Position numbers and translations under genes: made by a program. From an uncultured Saprospiraceae bacterium (GTDB lineage Bacteria > Bacteroidota > Bacteroidia > Chitinophagales > Saprospiraceae), in NCBI GenBank assembly GCA_937921825.1, contig CAKZVK010000021.1:1-64000 (forward strand): DNA of 64,000 bases, given 5' to 3'. Shown piece by piece: positions 1 to 9,164 of the stretch (positions are counted from its first letter, which is position 1; every line of letters begins with the position of its first letter). Under the pieces are notes generated by a model. That model made no database searches. It saw nothing but the letters and a program-made list of their open reading frames with translations, and was not told the origin of the DNA.

Positions 1-1442
1 GGTAAAGTCTCAGATCCCAATATTTCCCTAGCAGGATCAACTGTAGGGTCAAGTCCTATTACCTCTGTCATAGACCCTGCATCTACAGACTGAGCGAATG
101 CCAATACATAATCAATAGAATTCTGAACTCCATTCATGGTAAGCTCTCTTGCATCTTCGCCTGTACCAGCTTCTAATGCTAGTTCTGCTCTGTAAAAATC
201 TACAAAGAAATGAGGAATCAATGGTAGTATACCTACGCCTAGACCTCCATCTACTCCAGAATTCTGAGTTGACATAAAAGTACTGTTGTCATATTTTCCA
301 CCTGCTGGATATACACCGTACTGTGCTCTTACAGCACCATCTGGTGGAATACCACTTCCATTACCATGGTCTCTTCCATAGTATCCATCAGATACTGAGG
401 CTACACAATATGGCATATCCGATTGGATAGCTGTATAGTGTGCCGGAGACTGAGTCGGATCTGGAGCTTCTGAATGTATACAATCAAAAATATTTAAATT
501 GTCTAGAGGAACTTCACCTACTTGTCTATAGAAATAAGATCTGATTCTTGGATCTTGAACTCCTTTTTCTTCATTAAGCATCCACATGAAATAGTTAGAC
601 ATGTAGTCACCGTCATTATTTTCATAATGCTCTGCGTAGAAAGGATGTCTTGAATCAGGATTTTGTCTACTGTTACCAAAATTGAAAATAAAAGACTCGC
701 CTGCAGTGGTGATAAAATCTCCACCTTCAATTATCGCCATAGCCTTACTACCAGCAGCTGAATCAACTAGTCTAGTAGTTACATAGGCCTTTAGCTTGAT
801 AGTGTTAGCTGCTTTGATCCAATTACCTGCATTACTTCCATAGAAATAATCATACTGTGGAGCAGCACCTGTATTATTAGTCAATGTCTCGATACCTTCA
901 TCTAGTAAAGCTATAGCTGCAGCATACACATCCTGACCAGAGTCTCTACCCGGAGCAAAGAACTCTGAACCTTGACCTGCATTACCTGCTTCACTTACAG
1001 GAACATCACCAAAGACATCTACTAATGACATCATAACATAAGCCTTTAAGATTTTTGCTGGTCCAGAATGTAATCCTAGTCCAATAGCATCTGCTTGAGT
1101 AATTAAAGCATCAGCATCTGGCATAAAATCTTCGTATGCTTCTCTCCATATTCTATCGAAACTGGTAGGTGTATATGAAGATTGATAGTTACTACCCGCT
1201 GTAAATGCTCTTTGTCTAGAAAGAGTCATCGTAAAATCCATAAGGTTAGTATGTGTTGGATCTCCACCATTAATAAACTGGGCAAAGTTTACCATTACAC
1301 TATTCCATAGTGCATCTATGTTAGATGCATCAGCTGCTGGGAAGTTAGGATCATCTCTAAGGTCTATGTCAAACGTATCTGAACATGACCAAAGAAGCAT
1401 TCCTCCCAAAGCTATAATTGATATATATTTTAAAATTTTCAT
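1..1442 (-). CDS. SusD/RagB-family outer-membrane lipoprotein (3' end outside window)
   Basis: The reading frame is open from the ATG at 1442 to the left edge, so about 480 residues are present and the C-terminus is missing. The N-terminus is a lipoprotein signal (MKILKYISIIALGGMLLWSC) with the acceptor cysteine at residue 20. The body has SusD-like features: an early helical region (DALWNSVMVNFAQF), and the segments RIWREAYEDFMPDADALI and AKILKAYVMMSLVDVFGDVPVSEA typical of the TPR-like scaffold. The stop of susC lies upstream with a 27-base gap, so the pair is co-transcribed. SusD proteins form the surface lid of a SusC transporter and bind the glycan or peptide cargo. No glycosidase is visible on this side, so the substrate cannot be named. 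Confidence 0.93.
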   Translation of the reverse strand, partial: MKILKYISIIALGGMLLWSCSDTFDIDLRDDPNFPAADASNIDALWNSVMVNFAQFINGGDPTHTNLMDFTMTLSRQRAFTAGSNYQSSYTPTSFDRIWREAYEDFMPDADALITQADAIGLGLHSGPAKILKAYVMMSLVDVFGDVPVSEAGNAGQGSEFFAPGRDSGQDVYAAAIALLDEGIETLTNNTGAAPQYDYFYGSNAGNWIKAANTIKLKAYVTTRLVDSAAGSKAMAIIEGGDFITTAGESFIFNFGNSRQNPDSRHPFYAEHYENNDGDYMSNYFMWMLNEEKGVQDPRIRSYFYRQVGEVPLDNLNIFDCIHSEAPDPTQSPAHYTAIQSDMPYCVASVSDGYYGRDHGNGSGIPPDGAVRAQYGVYPAGGKYDNSTFMSTQNSGVDGGLGVGILPLIPHFFVDFYRAELALEAGTGEDARELTMNGVQNSIDYVLAFAQSVDAGSMTEVIGLDPTVDPAREILGSETL

Positions 1443-1469
1443 ATTTATCTATTTTGCTATTAAATAGGA

Positions 1470-4400
1470 CTAGAACGTAGCTGATAAGCTAACCCCATAC
1501 CTCTTAGAAGTCGGTCCTGTTATGAAATCCATTCCTCTACCATTACCTACACCTACACTTAATACCTCAGGGTCAAAATTTACACCTTCAGGGAAGTTGA
1601 ATGCATTGAACCATAAGTTCTCACCAATTACACTTAGGCTTAGGCTACCAAATGGCGTCTTGTCAGCAATAGATTTTGGTATTCCGTAGCTCAATGAAAC
1701 CTCTCTAAGTCTAAGAGTAGTACCATCAAATATTGCTCCCTCATCCGGTCCGAAGAATCCTTCGAAGAATGCATCACCTGCATAGATCTGCACATCATTC
1801 TTATTACCTTCCTCATCTACACCGTTAAGTACAAATGGAAGGAATCTATCAAACTCTGTATCGATTGTATTACCTCTCGCTAATAAAGTAGAAGCTGTAC
1901 CTGAATAGATATCTCCCCCTTTAGTATACCCTACATTTACAAATAGGCTAAGTCCTTTATAACTTAATGTATTTAAGTAAGAAATCGTATAATCAGGATT
2001 AGGATCTCCGATAATATCAATATCGTCTGTTGCTTCGTAGAAACCTTGAGGTGTTGTTTTAAGTTCACCATTTACTCTTTCGAACTGTGTACCTTGGATA
2101 ACACCATAGGCCTCACCAGGGATAACAAAGTTTCCAAGATTCGTGAATCCTGCAATTACAAACTCATCTACGCCATCAGCAATTGTATTTACAATATTTC
2201 TGTTTGCGGTAAAATTGACGCCAAGTCTCCATCTAAGGTCCTTTTGGATAGGCTCTATCCATGCTCCTAGCTCGATACCTTTGTTCTCGATCTCAGCGGC
2301 GTTTGTTCTAGTTACTTCATGACCAGAAGCTGGATCCAATCTTAAATCTACAATTAGGTCAGATGATAACTTGTTATAAAGTGACAAGTCTAATCCTAGT
2401 TTGTTTTCCCAGAAACGACCTTCTACACCAAACTCAATTTCTCTATGCTTTTCTGCTCGCAGATCAGGGTTACCTAATCTTGAAGCTATAGAGTTTTCGT
2501 TTGCTATTGCGCCTGTTCTATCTTGCCATAGTCTCGTCTGAGAGAATAAGGCACTTCTTGTACCATAAGGTGCAGGGTATCCTGCAGACTGTCCAATACT
2601 AGCTCTTAACTTCAAGTAATTAATATTCTTGTTGTTTACTAGACCAGATATAGCCTCTGTAGGTATGAATGAAACGTTGGCACTTGGATAGAATACTGAT
2701 CTGTTAGCATCTTCTAATGTTGAAGTCCAATCATTTCTAGCTTGTAGACCTAAATATAAGAAGTTCTTATACCCAATAGTGGCTGTTCCGAATAACCCAA
2801 GGTTGTTCTCCTCTCTAATTCTAGATTCTGCAACTGTACTCTGGAAGTTATCATGAGTAGCCAATCCATATACGAACTGGTTTTCTGATGAAGTTTGTTC
2901 TCTCGTAAAATCTTCTCTACGACCATTAGCTCCAAATAAACCTGATAAGTTCAAGTCATCATTCAGTTGGTAGTCATAGTTTAATGTCAATAAATTATCA
3001 ACGATTGAACTTAGGTAGGTATTGGTTGTCAATGAACCGTCAAAAAACTGTCCACCACCTTTATTCAATAGTCTGTTGTTTTGCTGAGAGTACTTGTCTA
3101 TACTGATTCTATAGTTCATTGAAATATTATCAGTAAGGTCGTAGCCAACATTTACATTACCAAAGTATCTGTCAAGATCCTCTGTATCTTTTGCATTGTT
3201 CAACGTCCACAGGGGATGCGTGATTTGAGATGATCCTTGTCTGTAGTAAGTCTGAGTATTATCTATCTCTGACTGGTAAGGAAGACCAAATAAATCTATA
3301 CTCCTTGGTGTATATAATACATCTGCAAATAAAGAAGGATCACTATCAAAGGTAGGTCCAGAACCATCTGAAGTACCAATTGGTGGTGTCAATCTATCAG
3401 CGAATACGAAGTTGAATGCACCATTGATTCTGATACCATTGTCTAGTTGTGTACCCATACCTAAAGAGAAATTATTTCTCTTATAGTTATTAGAACTAGA
3501 GCCATCAGCTAACTTAGGTGTAAAACCGTTATCATTAAGTATACTGTAAGATGCGCTTACTCTTGTATTGTCTCCTACACTTTTACTTACACTTAGTGAA
3601 GTGTTAGTACCTACACCAGTCTGGAAGAAATCCTCTACACTTGTATACGGTGTATAGGCATAATCTCCAAATTCAGTACCTGGATAATCCGCGGCGTTCC
3701 CATTAGTAGAGTATGGATGTGGTACATTACCATTTTCATCTATACCATTAGATCCTCTTGTATCAAATGAAGGACCCCAGTTAGAGAAGAACCATCCAAA
3801 GTTTCCAGAGAAACCATTTCCATAAGTATTCTGATACTCAGGTAGGTTAGCTACTTGATTCCAAGTAATCTTCTGATTGAAAGACACTTCCATTCCTTGG
3901 TCTTTGTTGACATCTACATCTCCAGTCTTAGTTGTAATAAGTACAACACCATTACGTCCAGCTTCACCATAAAGTACGGTTGCTGATAGACCTTTTAGTA
4001 TGTTTATTTCTTTGATGTTATTTGGATCAAGATCCAAGAATCTACTAGAAGCAGCTGCACCACCTCTTACGAATCCTTCTTCAGTGTTAGTATCAGTATT
4101 GAAAGGCACACCGTCTACAACGAATAGAGGTTGGTTACTACCAGTAATAGAAGAATATCCTCTAATAATGATGTTAGTACCGGAACCTGCAAGACCTGAA
4201 GTAGATGTAATGTCTACACCGGTAGTCTTACCCCGTAATAGTCTTGCGACGTCCGACTCCGAACGATCTTCGAGTTCAGCTACGTCTATGGTACTTACAC
4301 CATATCCAAGAGCTTTCTTTTCTTTTTTGATACCCAGACCTGTTACAACGATTTCATCTAGTACCTGACCTTCTGATAAGGTAATGGTAACGTTGCTTTG

Positions 4401-4655
4401 GTTAGCAATATCAACAGTTTGAGTTGTGTAACCAGTGTAACTGACTACTAACTCAGTTGCGCCATTTGGCACGTCAAGAGTGAAGTTACCGTCTATATCG
4501 GTAATCGTTCCTACATCGGAACCATTAACCAAGACGTTTGCTCCAATCATAGGTAATCCTGTGTCATCGGCAATCTGACCAGAGATAGTTCTCTGTGCAG
4601 AAAGCGAAACTGTAAAAGCTACAGCAAAAAACAGTAGACCTAATACTTTTTTCAT
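1470..4655 (-). CDS. SusC/RagA-family TonB-linked outer-membrane transporter
   Basis: The protein has 1061 residues, a normal length for SusC. Order of parts: signal peptide (MKKVLGLLFFAVAFTVSLSAQ); a carboxypeptidase-regulatory-like beta-sandwich at about 22-100 (GQIADDTGLPMIGANVLV); the SusC-type linker EGQVLDEIVVTGLGIKKEKK; a plug domain at about 115-245 (IIIRGYSSITGSNQPLFVVDG, then ILKGLSATVLYGEAGRNGVV); and a beta-barrel of about 750 residues ending in SLSATF with a terminal aromatic residue. It imports a bound substrate using TonB energy together with the SusD partner encoded immediately downstream. No adjacent anti-sigma/sigma pair or hybrid regulator is visible, so control is unclear. 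Confidence 0.96.
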   Translation of the reverse strand: MKKVLGLLFFAVAFTVSLSAQRTISGQIADDTGLPMIGANVLVNGSDVGTITDIDGNFTLDVPNGATELVVSYTGYTTQTVDIANQSNVTITLSEGQVLDEIVVTGLGIKKEKKALGYGVSTIDVAELEDRSESDVARLLRGKTTGVDITSTSGLAGSGTNIIIRGYSSITGSNQPLFVVDGVPFNTDTNTEEGFVRGGAAASSRFLDLDPNNIKEINILKGLSATVLYGEAGRNGVVLITTKTGDVDVNKDQGMEVSFNQKITWNQVANLPEYQNTYGNGFSGNFGWFFSNWGPSFDTRGSNGIDENGNVPHPYSTNGNAADYPGTEFGDYAYTPYTSVEDFFQTGVGTNTSLSVSKSVGDNTRVSASYSILNDNGFTPKLADGSSSNNYKRNNFSLGMGTQLDNGIRINGAFNFVFADRLTPPIGTSDGSGPTFDSDPSLFADVLYTPRSIDLFGLPYQSEIDNTQTYYRQGSSQITHPLWTLNNAKDTEDLDRYFGNVNVGYDLTDNISMNYRISIDKYSQQNNRLLNKGGGQFFDGSLTTNTYLSSIVDNLLTLNYDYQLNDDLNLSGLFGANGRREDFTREQTSSENQFVYGLATHDNFQSTVAESRIREENNLGLFGTATIGYKNFLYLGLQARNDWTSTLEDANRSVFYPSANVSFIPTEAISGLVNNKNINYLKLRASIGQSAGYPAPYGTRSALFSQTRLWQDRTGAIANENSIASRLGNPDLRAEKHREIEFGVEGRFWENKLGLDLSLYNKLSSDLIVDLRLDPASGHEVTRTNAAEIENKGIELGAWIEPIQKDLRWRLGVNFTANRNIVNTIADGVDEFVIAGFTNLGNFVIPGEAYGVIQGTQFERVNGELKTTPQGFYEATDDIDIIGDPNPDYTISYLNTLSYKGLSLFVNVGYTKGGDIYSGTASTLLARGNTIDTEFDRFLPFVLNGVDEEGNKNDVQIYAGDAFFEGFFGPDEGAIFDGTTLRLREVSLSYGIPKSIADKTPFGSLSLSVIGENLWFNAFNFPEGVNFDPEVLSVGVGNGRGMDFITGPTSKRYGVSLSATF

Positions 4656-4998
4656 ACTTGTCTGATTTGATTTGAAAAAATAAATATTAAACTCTAATGA
4701 ACTGAAGAGGACTCTTCAATGTAAGTAGTAATAAATGCAAAGAGTTTCTTGCATTGATTTCGTCCCTTTTAGCTCAAAAAGAGCATCACTAATCCTCTAA
4801 AGTAGAGAATTATAGTTAAGCTCTTATAAAAATTAGGAAGATTTTTAACGTGTAGTTAACATCTCCTACACTTCAAGACCGATAATAAGAGGGAAAGGTT
4901 GGGTCGATTGCTGAGCACTTTTAACATATGAAATATATTAGTCATATATAACATATTATATTCCAATTACCTATATAATAGAAATTGATAATTTGTAT
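4656..4998. other. Leader/intergenic region upstream of susC
   Basis: No gene is visible in these 343 bases. The region is AT-rich. It contains a perfect hyphenated palindrome at 4703-4718 (TGAAGAG-GA-CTCTTCA) about 50 bases before the susC start. I did not find an exact TAnnTTTG box on the minus strand, so the susC promoter is not assigned. Confidence 0.5.
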
Positions 4999-5718
4999 TT
5001 AGCGCAATTGGTGGTTATACATGGAGATAGTGTTCTTAATCCCAAAATACAAGCTATCTGAAATCAAGGCATGTCCAATCGAAACTTCAAGTAACTCAGG
5101 GACTTGTGTCACATAATAATTAAGATTATCAAGATCTAAATCATGTCCAGCATTGATGCCGAGGCCCGCCTTAGTTGCCGCCTTAGCCGCAACAATATGC
5201 TGACTTACAGCAGCTTCTCTATCGGTATAGTAATTTTTGGCATAACTGCCCGTGTAGAACTCAATTCTATCCGTATTTGTGGCAGCCGCAGAATCTATAA
5301 GTTTTTCATCTGCGTTAAGAAATATTGAAACTCGTATCCCATGGTCATGAAACTTTGAAATTACCTCGAGCAGTAAATCCTTGTGTTTGATAGTATCCCA
5401 GCCTTCATTTGAGGTCAATACGCCTGGAGGATCTGGCACTAAAGTCACCTGATGGGGCTGCACCTTACAGACCGCCTTGATAAATCGCTCACTAGGATAT
5501 CCTTCTATATTGAATTCTGTTTTGACGACATCCTTGAGGGGCTGAAGGTCATTGTAAGTGATATGTCGCTCATCTGGTCGAGGGTGAACTGTAATCCCTT
5601 CCGCACCATATTCCTCACAATCTTGAGCAAACTGGATTAGATTCGGTCTATTCTCACCTCTAGAATTTCTTATTAATGCGACCTTATTAATATTGACACT
5701 GAGTCTAGTTCTATTCAT
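4999..5718 (-). CDS. pdxJ: Pyridoxine 5'-phosphate synthase PdxJ
   Basis: The protein has 239 residues, the usual PdxJ length. It condenses 1-deoxyxylulose 5-phosphate with 3-amino-2-oxopropyl phosphate to pyridoxine 5'-phosphate in the DXP-dependent vitamin B6 route, in the cytosol. Family segments along a TIM barrel are visible: LSVNINKVALIRNSRG near the N-terminus, GAEGITVHPRPDERHI (about 35-50) with the phosphate and substrate-binding His/Arg residues, VTLVPDPPGVLTSNEGWD (about 95-112), IEFYTGSYA and GLGINAGHDLDLDNL. The ATG at 5718 is the only sensible start. It is transcribed away from cdsA. Several PLP enzymes in this window (serine palmitoyltransferase, the CBS-like enzyme, the DegT aminotransferase) use the cofactor made by this pathway. 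Confidence 0.96.
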   Translation of the reverse strand: MNRTRLSVNINKVALIRNSRGENRPNLIQFAQDCEEYGAEGITVHPRPDERHITYNDLQPLKDVVKTEFNIEGYPSERFIKAVCKVQPHQVTLVPDPPGVLTSNEGWDTIKHKDLLLEVISKFHDHGIRVSIFLNADEKLIDSAAATNTDRIEFYTGSYAKNYYTDREAAVSQHIVAAKAATKAGLGINAGHDLDLDNLNYYVTQVPELLEVSIGHALISDSLYFGIKNTISMYNHQLR

Positions 5719-5745
5719 TATTGTTTGGCTTATAGTTATCGTAAG

Positions 5746-5758
5746 TTTACGGCGTAAA
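5746..5758. repeat. Palindrome TTTACG-G-CGTAAA between pdxJ and cdsA
   Basis: A perfect 6-base inverted repeat around one central base in the short gap between the divergent genes pdxJ and cdsA. On the minus strand it overlaps a TAAATTTA stretch that resembles the -7 box TAnnTTTG with one mismatch. It could be an operator for pdxJ, but there is no direct evidence. Confidence 0.35.
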
Positions 5759-5795
5759 TTTATCTATATAATTTCTCAATTACCTATTATCTATT

Positions 5796-6599
5796 TTGAC
5801 TGAAGGTCTTACGCAGAGAATCAAAACAGCCTTTATAATAGGTCTACCCATATTGTTTCTAGTTTTCTACAGCGATGCAACAAGAGTGCTCTTCTTGAGT
5901 CTACTTATTTTACTGACAGCCTGGGAATTTCTGACCTTACATTATAAGTCAGTATCTAATAAAGCACTCTATTTCGTTATTTCACTTAGTCTAACAATAG
6001 GAATATCGTCTGCAGCAATCTTTGATCTTCTTCCGCAGAGCTTAATCTTTCTAGCCCTAGTGCCTACTACTCTACTTTCTTTAGACCTGTTCAAGAACTT
6101 TATATCCCGAACACATTCCAATGCTTGGCTATACTCCTTAGTATATGCGACGATACCTCTTGTCAGCCTTCTTGTAATGCATGACAAACCGTATTTCAAA
6201 GCATTGCTCATTGGTTGTTTGCTATTAATTTGGGTAAGTGATATTGCGGCTTACTTTGTCGGGAAGAGCATAGGCAAACATAAATTGATGCCTTCAGTAT
6301 CTCCTGGCAAAACAAGAGAAGGCTTCTTTGGTGCAGGGATGATTACCATACTTTGTTCCTACTTAGCCTATAACTTTCTGGGGCATTTCTCGCTACAGCA
6401 GTGGGTCATTATTGCCTTACTTGTTTGGTTATTTGGATCTATAGGAGATCTAATTGAGTCTAAGATGAAAAGACAACTCAAGATCAAGGACTCTGGAAAT
6501 ATTCTACCTGGACATGGTGGCTTCTTAGATAGATTTGATGGATTCATTTTTTGTTTGCCCCCAGTATGTACCTTTGTTTATCTTATAACTAGCATATGA
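5796..6599 (+). CDS. cdsA: Phosphatidate cytidylyltransferase CdsA
   Basis: The protein has 267 residues with about seven to eight membrane segments. It converts phosphatidic acid and CTP to CDP-diacylglycerol, the precursor of phosphatidylethanolamine and of the inositol lipids made by the locus at 47874-56672. The C-terminal family signature is complete at about 222-246: SKMKRQLKIKDSG followed by NILPGHGGFLDR. The segment SPGKTREGFFGAG (169-181) is also diagnostic. The start is a TTG; there is no in-frame ATG before the first conserved helix. The last bases overlap the psd start (ATGA), so the two lipid genes are translationally coupled. Confidence 0.96.
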   Translation: MTEGLTQRIKTAFIIGLPILFLVFYSDATRVLFLSLLILLTAWEFLTLHYKSVSNKALYFVISLSLTIGISSAAIFDLLPQSLIFLALVPTTLLSLDLFKNFISRTHSNAWLYSLVYATIPLVSLLVMHDKPYFKALLIGCLLLIWVSDIAAYFVGKSIGKHKLMPSVSPGKTREGFFGAGMITILCSYLAYNFLGHFSLQQWVIIALLVWLFGSIGDLIESKMKRQLKIKDSGNILPGHGGFLDRFDGFIFCLPPVCTFVYLITSI

Positions 6600-7246
6600 A
6601 ATTTCATAAAGAAGGATATCCTACCCTACTCGCTGTCTTAATTTTTTCGGCTTTGGTTCTCGTATCAAGCAATAATTTTCTTCCCAATATATTTCTTTGG
6701 ATCTTGGGAGCAGTCTGCTTATTCTTGCTGATAGTAGTGTTACAGTTTTTCAGAAGCCCAAACCGAAAAGCAAATCCAGTTAATGAAAATCTAGTCTATA
6801 CACCAGCAGACGGAAAGGTCGTAGTTATAGAGAAAACATTCGAGCCAGAATTTCTTAAGACAGAGTGCTGGCAAGTTTCTGTATTTATGTCACCACTTAA
6901 TGTACACATAAACCGTAATCCAGTATCTGGAACAGTAGAATATCTAAAATATCATAGTGGAAAATATCTTGTAGCTTGGCATCCAAAGTCTTCGACTGAG
7001 AATGAAAGATTCACGACTTCTTACAAGGCTAGAAACGGAAGAGTTCTTATCAGACAGATTGCTGGCGCCTTGGCAAGAAGAATAGTAAATAATCTGAAGG
7101 AAGGACAAGAGGTCGTCCAAAGTCAAGAAATGGGATTCATTAAATTTGGATCTAGAGTGGATATTTTCCTTCCCCTTTCTGCCAAGATACTAGTAGAGAT
7201 GGACCAAATGGTCAAATCACCTCTAGATGTTATAGCAAAACTATAG
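6596..7246 (+). CDS. psd: Phosphatidylserine decarboxylase, short pyruvoyl type
   Basis: The protein has 216 residues, the short form of the family. It decarboxylates phosphatidylserine to phosphatidylethanolamine at the inner membrane. Two N-terminal membrane segments lie at about 10-52. The segment MSPLNVHINRNPVSG is typical, and the self-cleavage site is in KFGSRVDIFLP, predicted between Gly185 and Ser186, which becomes the pyruvoyl group. The start overlaps the cdsA stop by four bases, linking CDP-diacylglycerol supply with its use. A phosphatidylserine synthase is not seen in this window. The 3' end overlaps the convergent hemH by six bases. Confidence 0.95.
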   Translation: MKFHKEGYPTLLAVLIFSALVLVSSNNFLPNIFLWILGAVCLFLLIVVLQFFRSPNRKANPVNENLVYTPADGKVVVIEKTFEPEFLKTECWQVSVFMSPLNVHINRNPVSGTVEYLKYHSGKYLVAWHPKSSTENERFTTSYKARNGRVLIRQIAGALARRIVNNLKEGQEVVQSQEMGFIKFGSRVDIFLPLSAKILVEMDQMVKSPLDVIAKL

Positions 7247-8257
7247 GTAGGGCTTAATTATATCCTCTATCGCCTCTACCCATAAAGGATTCTCATTTAG
7301 GCTTTCTACAAGGTGCAATTTTTCACCACCCATTTCTTCCCATTCTTCGTGGTATTCATCCCCTATCTCAATAGTTGTCTCGAGACAGTCGGATACAAAT
7401 GAAGGTGAAAAGACCAAGAGATTTTTTATCCCTTTAGCATTAAGATCTTTTAGTACATCTGGTGTAAATGGTTCCGTCCATGGGTCCTTCCCTAATCTGG
7501 ATTGGAACCCTATGGAGTATTGATCCCTACTTAGCCCCATGTTATCAGCAATCTTATAGGCTGTATCATAGCACTGCGCTGAATAGCACATTTTGTTGGA
7601 ATCACAGAGGCTCATACAACAATCCTTGCTCTTAAGACAATAATTATTGGTATCAGATTTTCTCAATTGTCGCTGAGGGATACCATGAAATGAGAATAGA
7701 AAATGCTCATAGTGAGAGAGGTCATACTTTCTAGCGTTATCTGCAAAGACCTGAATCAACTTCGGGTTATCATGATAAGAACTGATACTTGCTATCTCTG
7801 GAATAGTCAGCCAATTAGAAATCACTCTCATCGCTTCCTCTATCGCTGAGCCAGTACTTGCAGACGCATAGTGCGGAAACATAGGAAAGATTACAATCTT
7901 GTCTACATTCTTTGCTCTCAAGTTTTCAGCAGCTGACTCAATAGAGGGGTTTTGATAACGCATCCCTAGCTCTACATGATAATCTTGTCCAAGTCTATGC
8001 TGGAGCATATCTTTTACCTTGTAGCCAAAATGCTTCAATGGAGAGCCATCTTCAGTCCACAATTCCTTGTAGAGCTTACTAGAAGATCTTGCTCTGAATG
8101 GTGCAATTATACCCCTTACCAATACATTACGAAGCGCGGCGTTGATGTCAATGACCCTTTTATCCAATAAGAACTGACGCAAGTATCTTCTGACAGACCC
8201 TAAAGAAGGATCATCTGGTGTGCCCAAATTGATTAGTAATACTCCAGTCTTAGCCAT
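7241..8257 (-). CDS. hemH: Ferrochelatase HemH
   Basis: The protein has 338 residues. It inserts ferrous iron into protoporphyrin IX (or coproporphyrin III) at the end of haem synthesis. Seen motifs: VLLINLGTPDDP at the N-terminus, ELGMRYQNPSI, FPMFPHYASASTGS, the catalytic histidine in SFHGIP (His191) and the glutamate in SDCLETT (Glu293). Between them is a Cys-rich stretch with Cys207, 213, 214, 218, 224 and 229. Some bacterial ferrochelatases carry a [2Fe-2S] cluster, so cluster or disulfide formation is possible here but is inference. The gene is divergent from surE. Confidence 0.96.
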   Translation of the reverse strand: MAKTGVLLINLGTPDDPSLGSVRRYLRQFLLDKRVIDINAALRNVLVRGIIAPFRARSSSKLYKELWTEDGSPLKHFGYKVKDMLQHRLGQDYHVELGMRYQNPSIESAAENLRAKNVDKIVIFPMFPHYASASTGSAIEEAMRVISNWLTIPEIASISSYHDNPKLIQVFADNARKYDLSHYEHFLFSFHGIPQRQLRKSDTNNYCLKSKDCCMSLCDSNKMCYSAQCYDTAYKIADNMGLSRDQYSIGFQSRLGKDPWTEPFTPDVLKDLNAKGIKNLLVFSPSFVSDCLETTIEIGDEYHEEWEEMGGEKLHLVESLNENPLWVEAIEDIIKPYL

Positions 8258-8287
8258 ACAATCGCGAATATGATTTAGTAAAGATTA

Positions 8288-8375
8288 TAGAACGCAAAGA
8301 ACAACAAATGGTTGAAGTTTTAGAAACTTTATCTGCACAATTCGGTACACTTTGATTGTGTATCTTCGCGTTCTA
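8288..8375. promoter_or_regulatory. Divergent hemH-surE promoter region with mirrored boxes
   Basis: The minus strand carries TCTTTGCGTTCTA (8300 to 8288) and the plus strand carries TCTTCGCGTTCTA (8363-8375), a 12-of-13 match in opposite orientation. Each resembles the Bacteroidota -7 region (TATCTTTGC-like; the plus copy reads TATCTTCG at 8361-8368) and faces its own gene. No TTG at the usual spacing was found for either, so these are likely but unproven promoters. Confidence 0.45.
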
Positions 8376-8391
8376 CACCTAGAATCTTTCT

Positions 8392-9162
8392 ATGAGCAAA
8401 CCACTGATACTTATTACTAATGATGACGGCATTACCTCTCCAGGGATTAGAAACCTTGTAGAAGCAGCCAGAGAGCTTGGTACTCCTTTCGTAGTGGCTC
8501 CAGATTCACCACAATCTGGTCAGGGCCATGCTATTACTATTACGAAACCCATCAGACTGAAAGAGGTAGACATCTTTGAGGAGGTGACTGCTTATGAATG
8601 TTCTGGTACTCCGGCGGATTGTGTGAAATTGGCTAAGAATGTACTGCTAGCAGATCAGACAATTGATCTTTGTATCTCTGGAGTTAATCATGGTTCTAAT
8701 GCTTCTTTGAATATAATCTACTCTGGAACAATGTCCGCCGCTCGTGAGGCGAACATAGAAGGTATAAATTCTATAGGATTTTCTCTGGATAGCTTTTCTT
8801 ACAAAGCAGACATGGCACCAAGCAAGCATTATGCACTGCAGATCATGAAAGCGATACTCGCGGAGGATAAAGAAAAAAACATCTTGCTTAATGTCAACAT
8901 CCCTGACTTACCTTTGGCTGAAATAAAAGGCATCAAGGTCTGTAAGCAAGGAAAAGGCCGATGGAGAGAAAAATTTTTAGAAAACACAGACCCTAGAAAA
9001 CAAACTTACTATTGGTTAGATGGGGAATTCAAATCAGATTCAGAAGATCAAAATTCTGATCTCTCAGCACTGAGGGATGGTTACGTTTCAGTCGTCCCTT
9101 GCCAAAATGACCTTACCCACTATCCGATGATAAAAGGACTGAATTACTTAGAAAAGATTTGA
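8392..9162 (+). CDS. surE: 5'/3'-nucleotidase SurE
   Basis: The protein has 256 residues. SurE removes phosphate from nucleoside 5'- and 3'-monophosphates and from short polyphosphate, using a divalent metal. Visible motifs: ITNDDGITSPGI with metal ligands Asp11 and Asp12, the serine in SPQSGQGHAIT, SGTPADCVK, SGVNHGSN and YSGTMSAAREA, which together form the active site. The ATG start at 8392 follows a likely promoter. It is followed after two bases by a small membrane protein gene and then lpxB, suggesting one transcript. Confidence 0.96.
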   Translation: MSKPLILITNDDGITSPGIRNLVEAARELGTPFVVAPDSPQSGQGHAITITKPIRLKEVDIFEEVTAYECSGTPADCVKLAKNVLLADQTIDLCISGVNHGSNASLNIIYSGTMSAAREANIEGINSIGFSLDSFSYKADMAPSKHYALQIMKAILAEDKEKNILLNVNIPDLPLAEIKGIKVCKQGKGRWREKFLENTDPRKQTYYWLDGEFKSDSEDQNSDLSALRDGYVSVVPCQNDLTHYPMIKGLNYLEKI

Positions 9163-9164
9163 TC

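Noticed and set aside
4000-4368. Plus-strand open frame of 122 codons inside susC
   Set aside because: It is antisense to a well-supported SusC plug domain and has no signal, motif or promoter.
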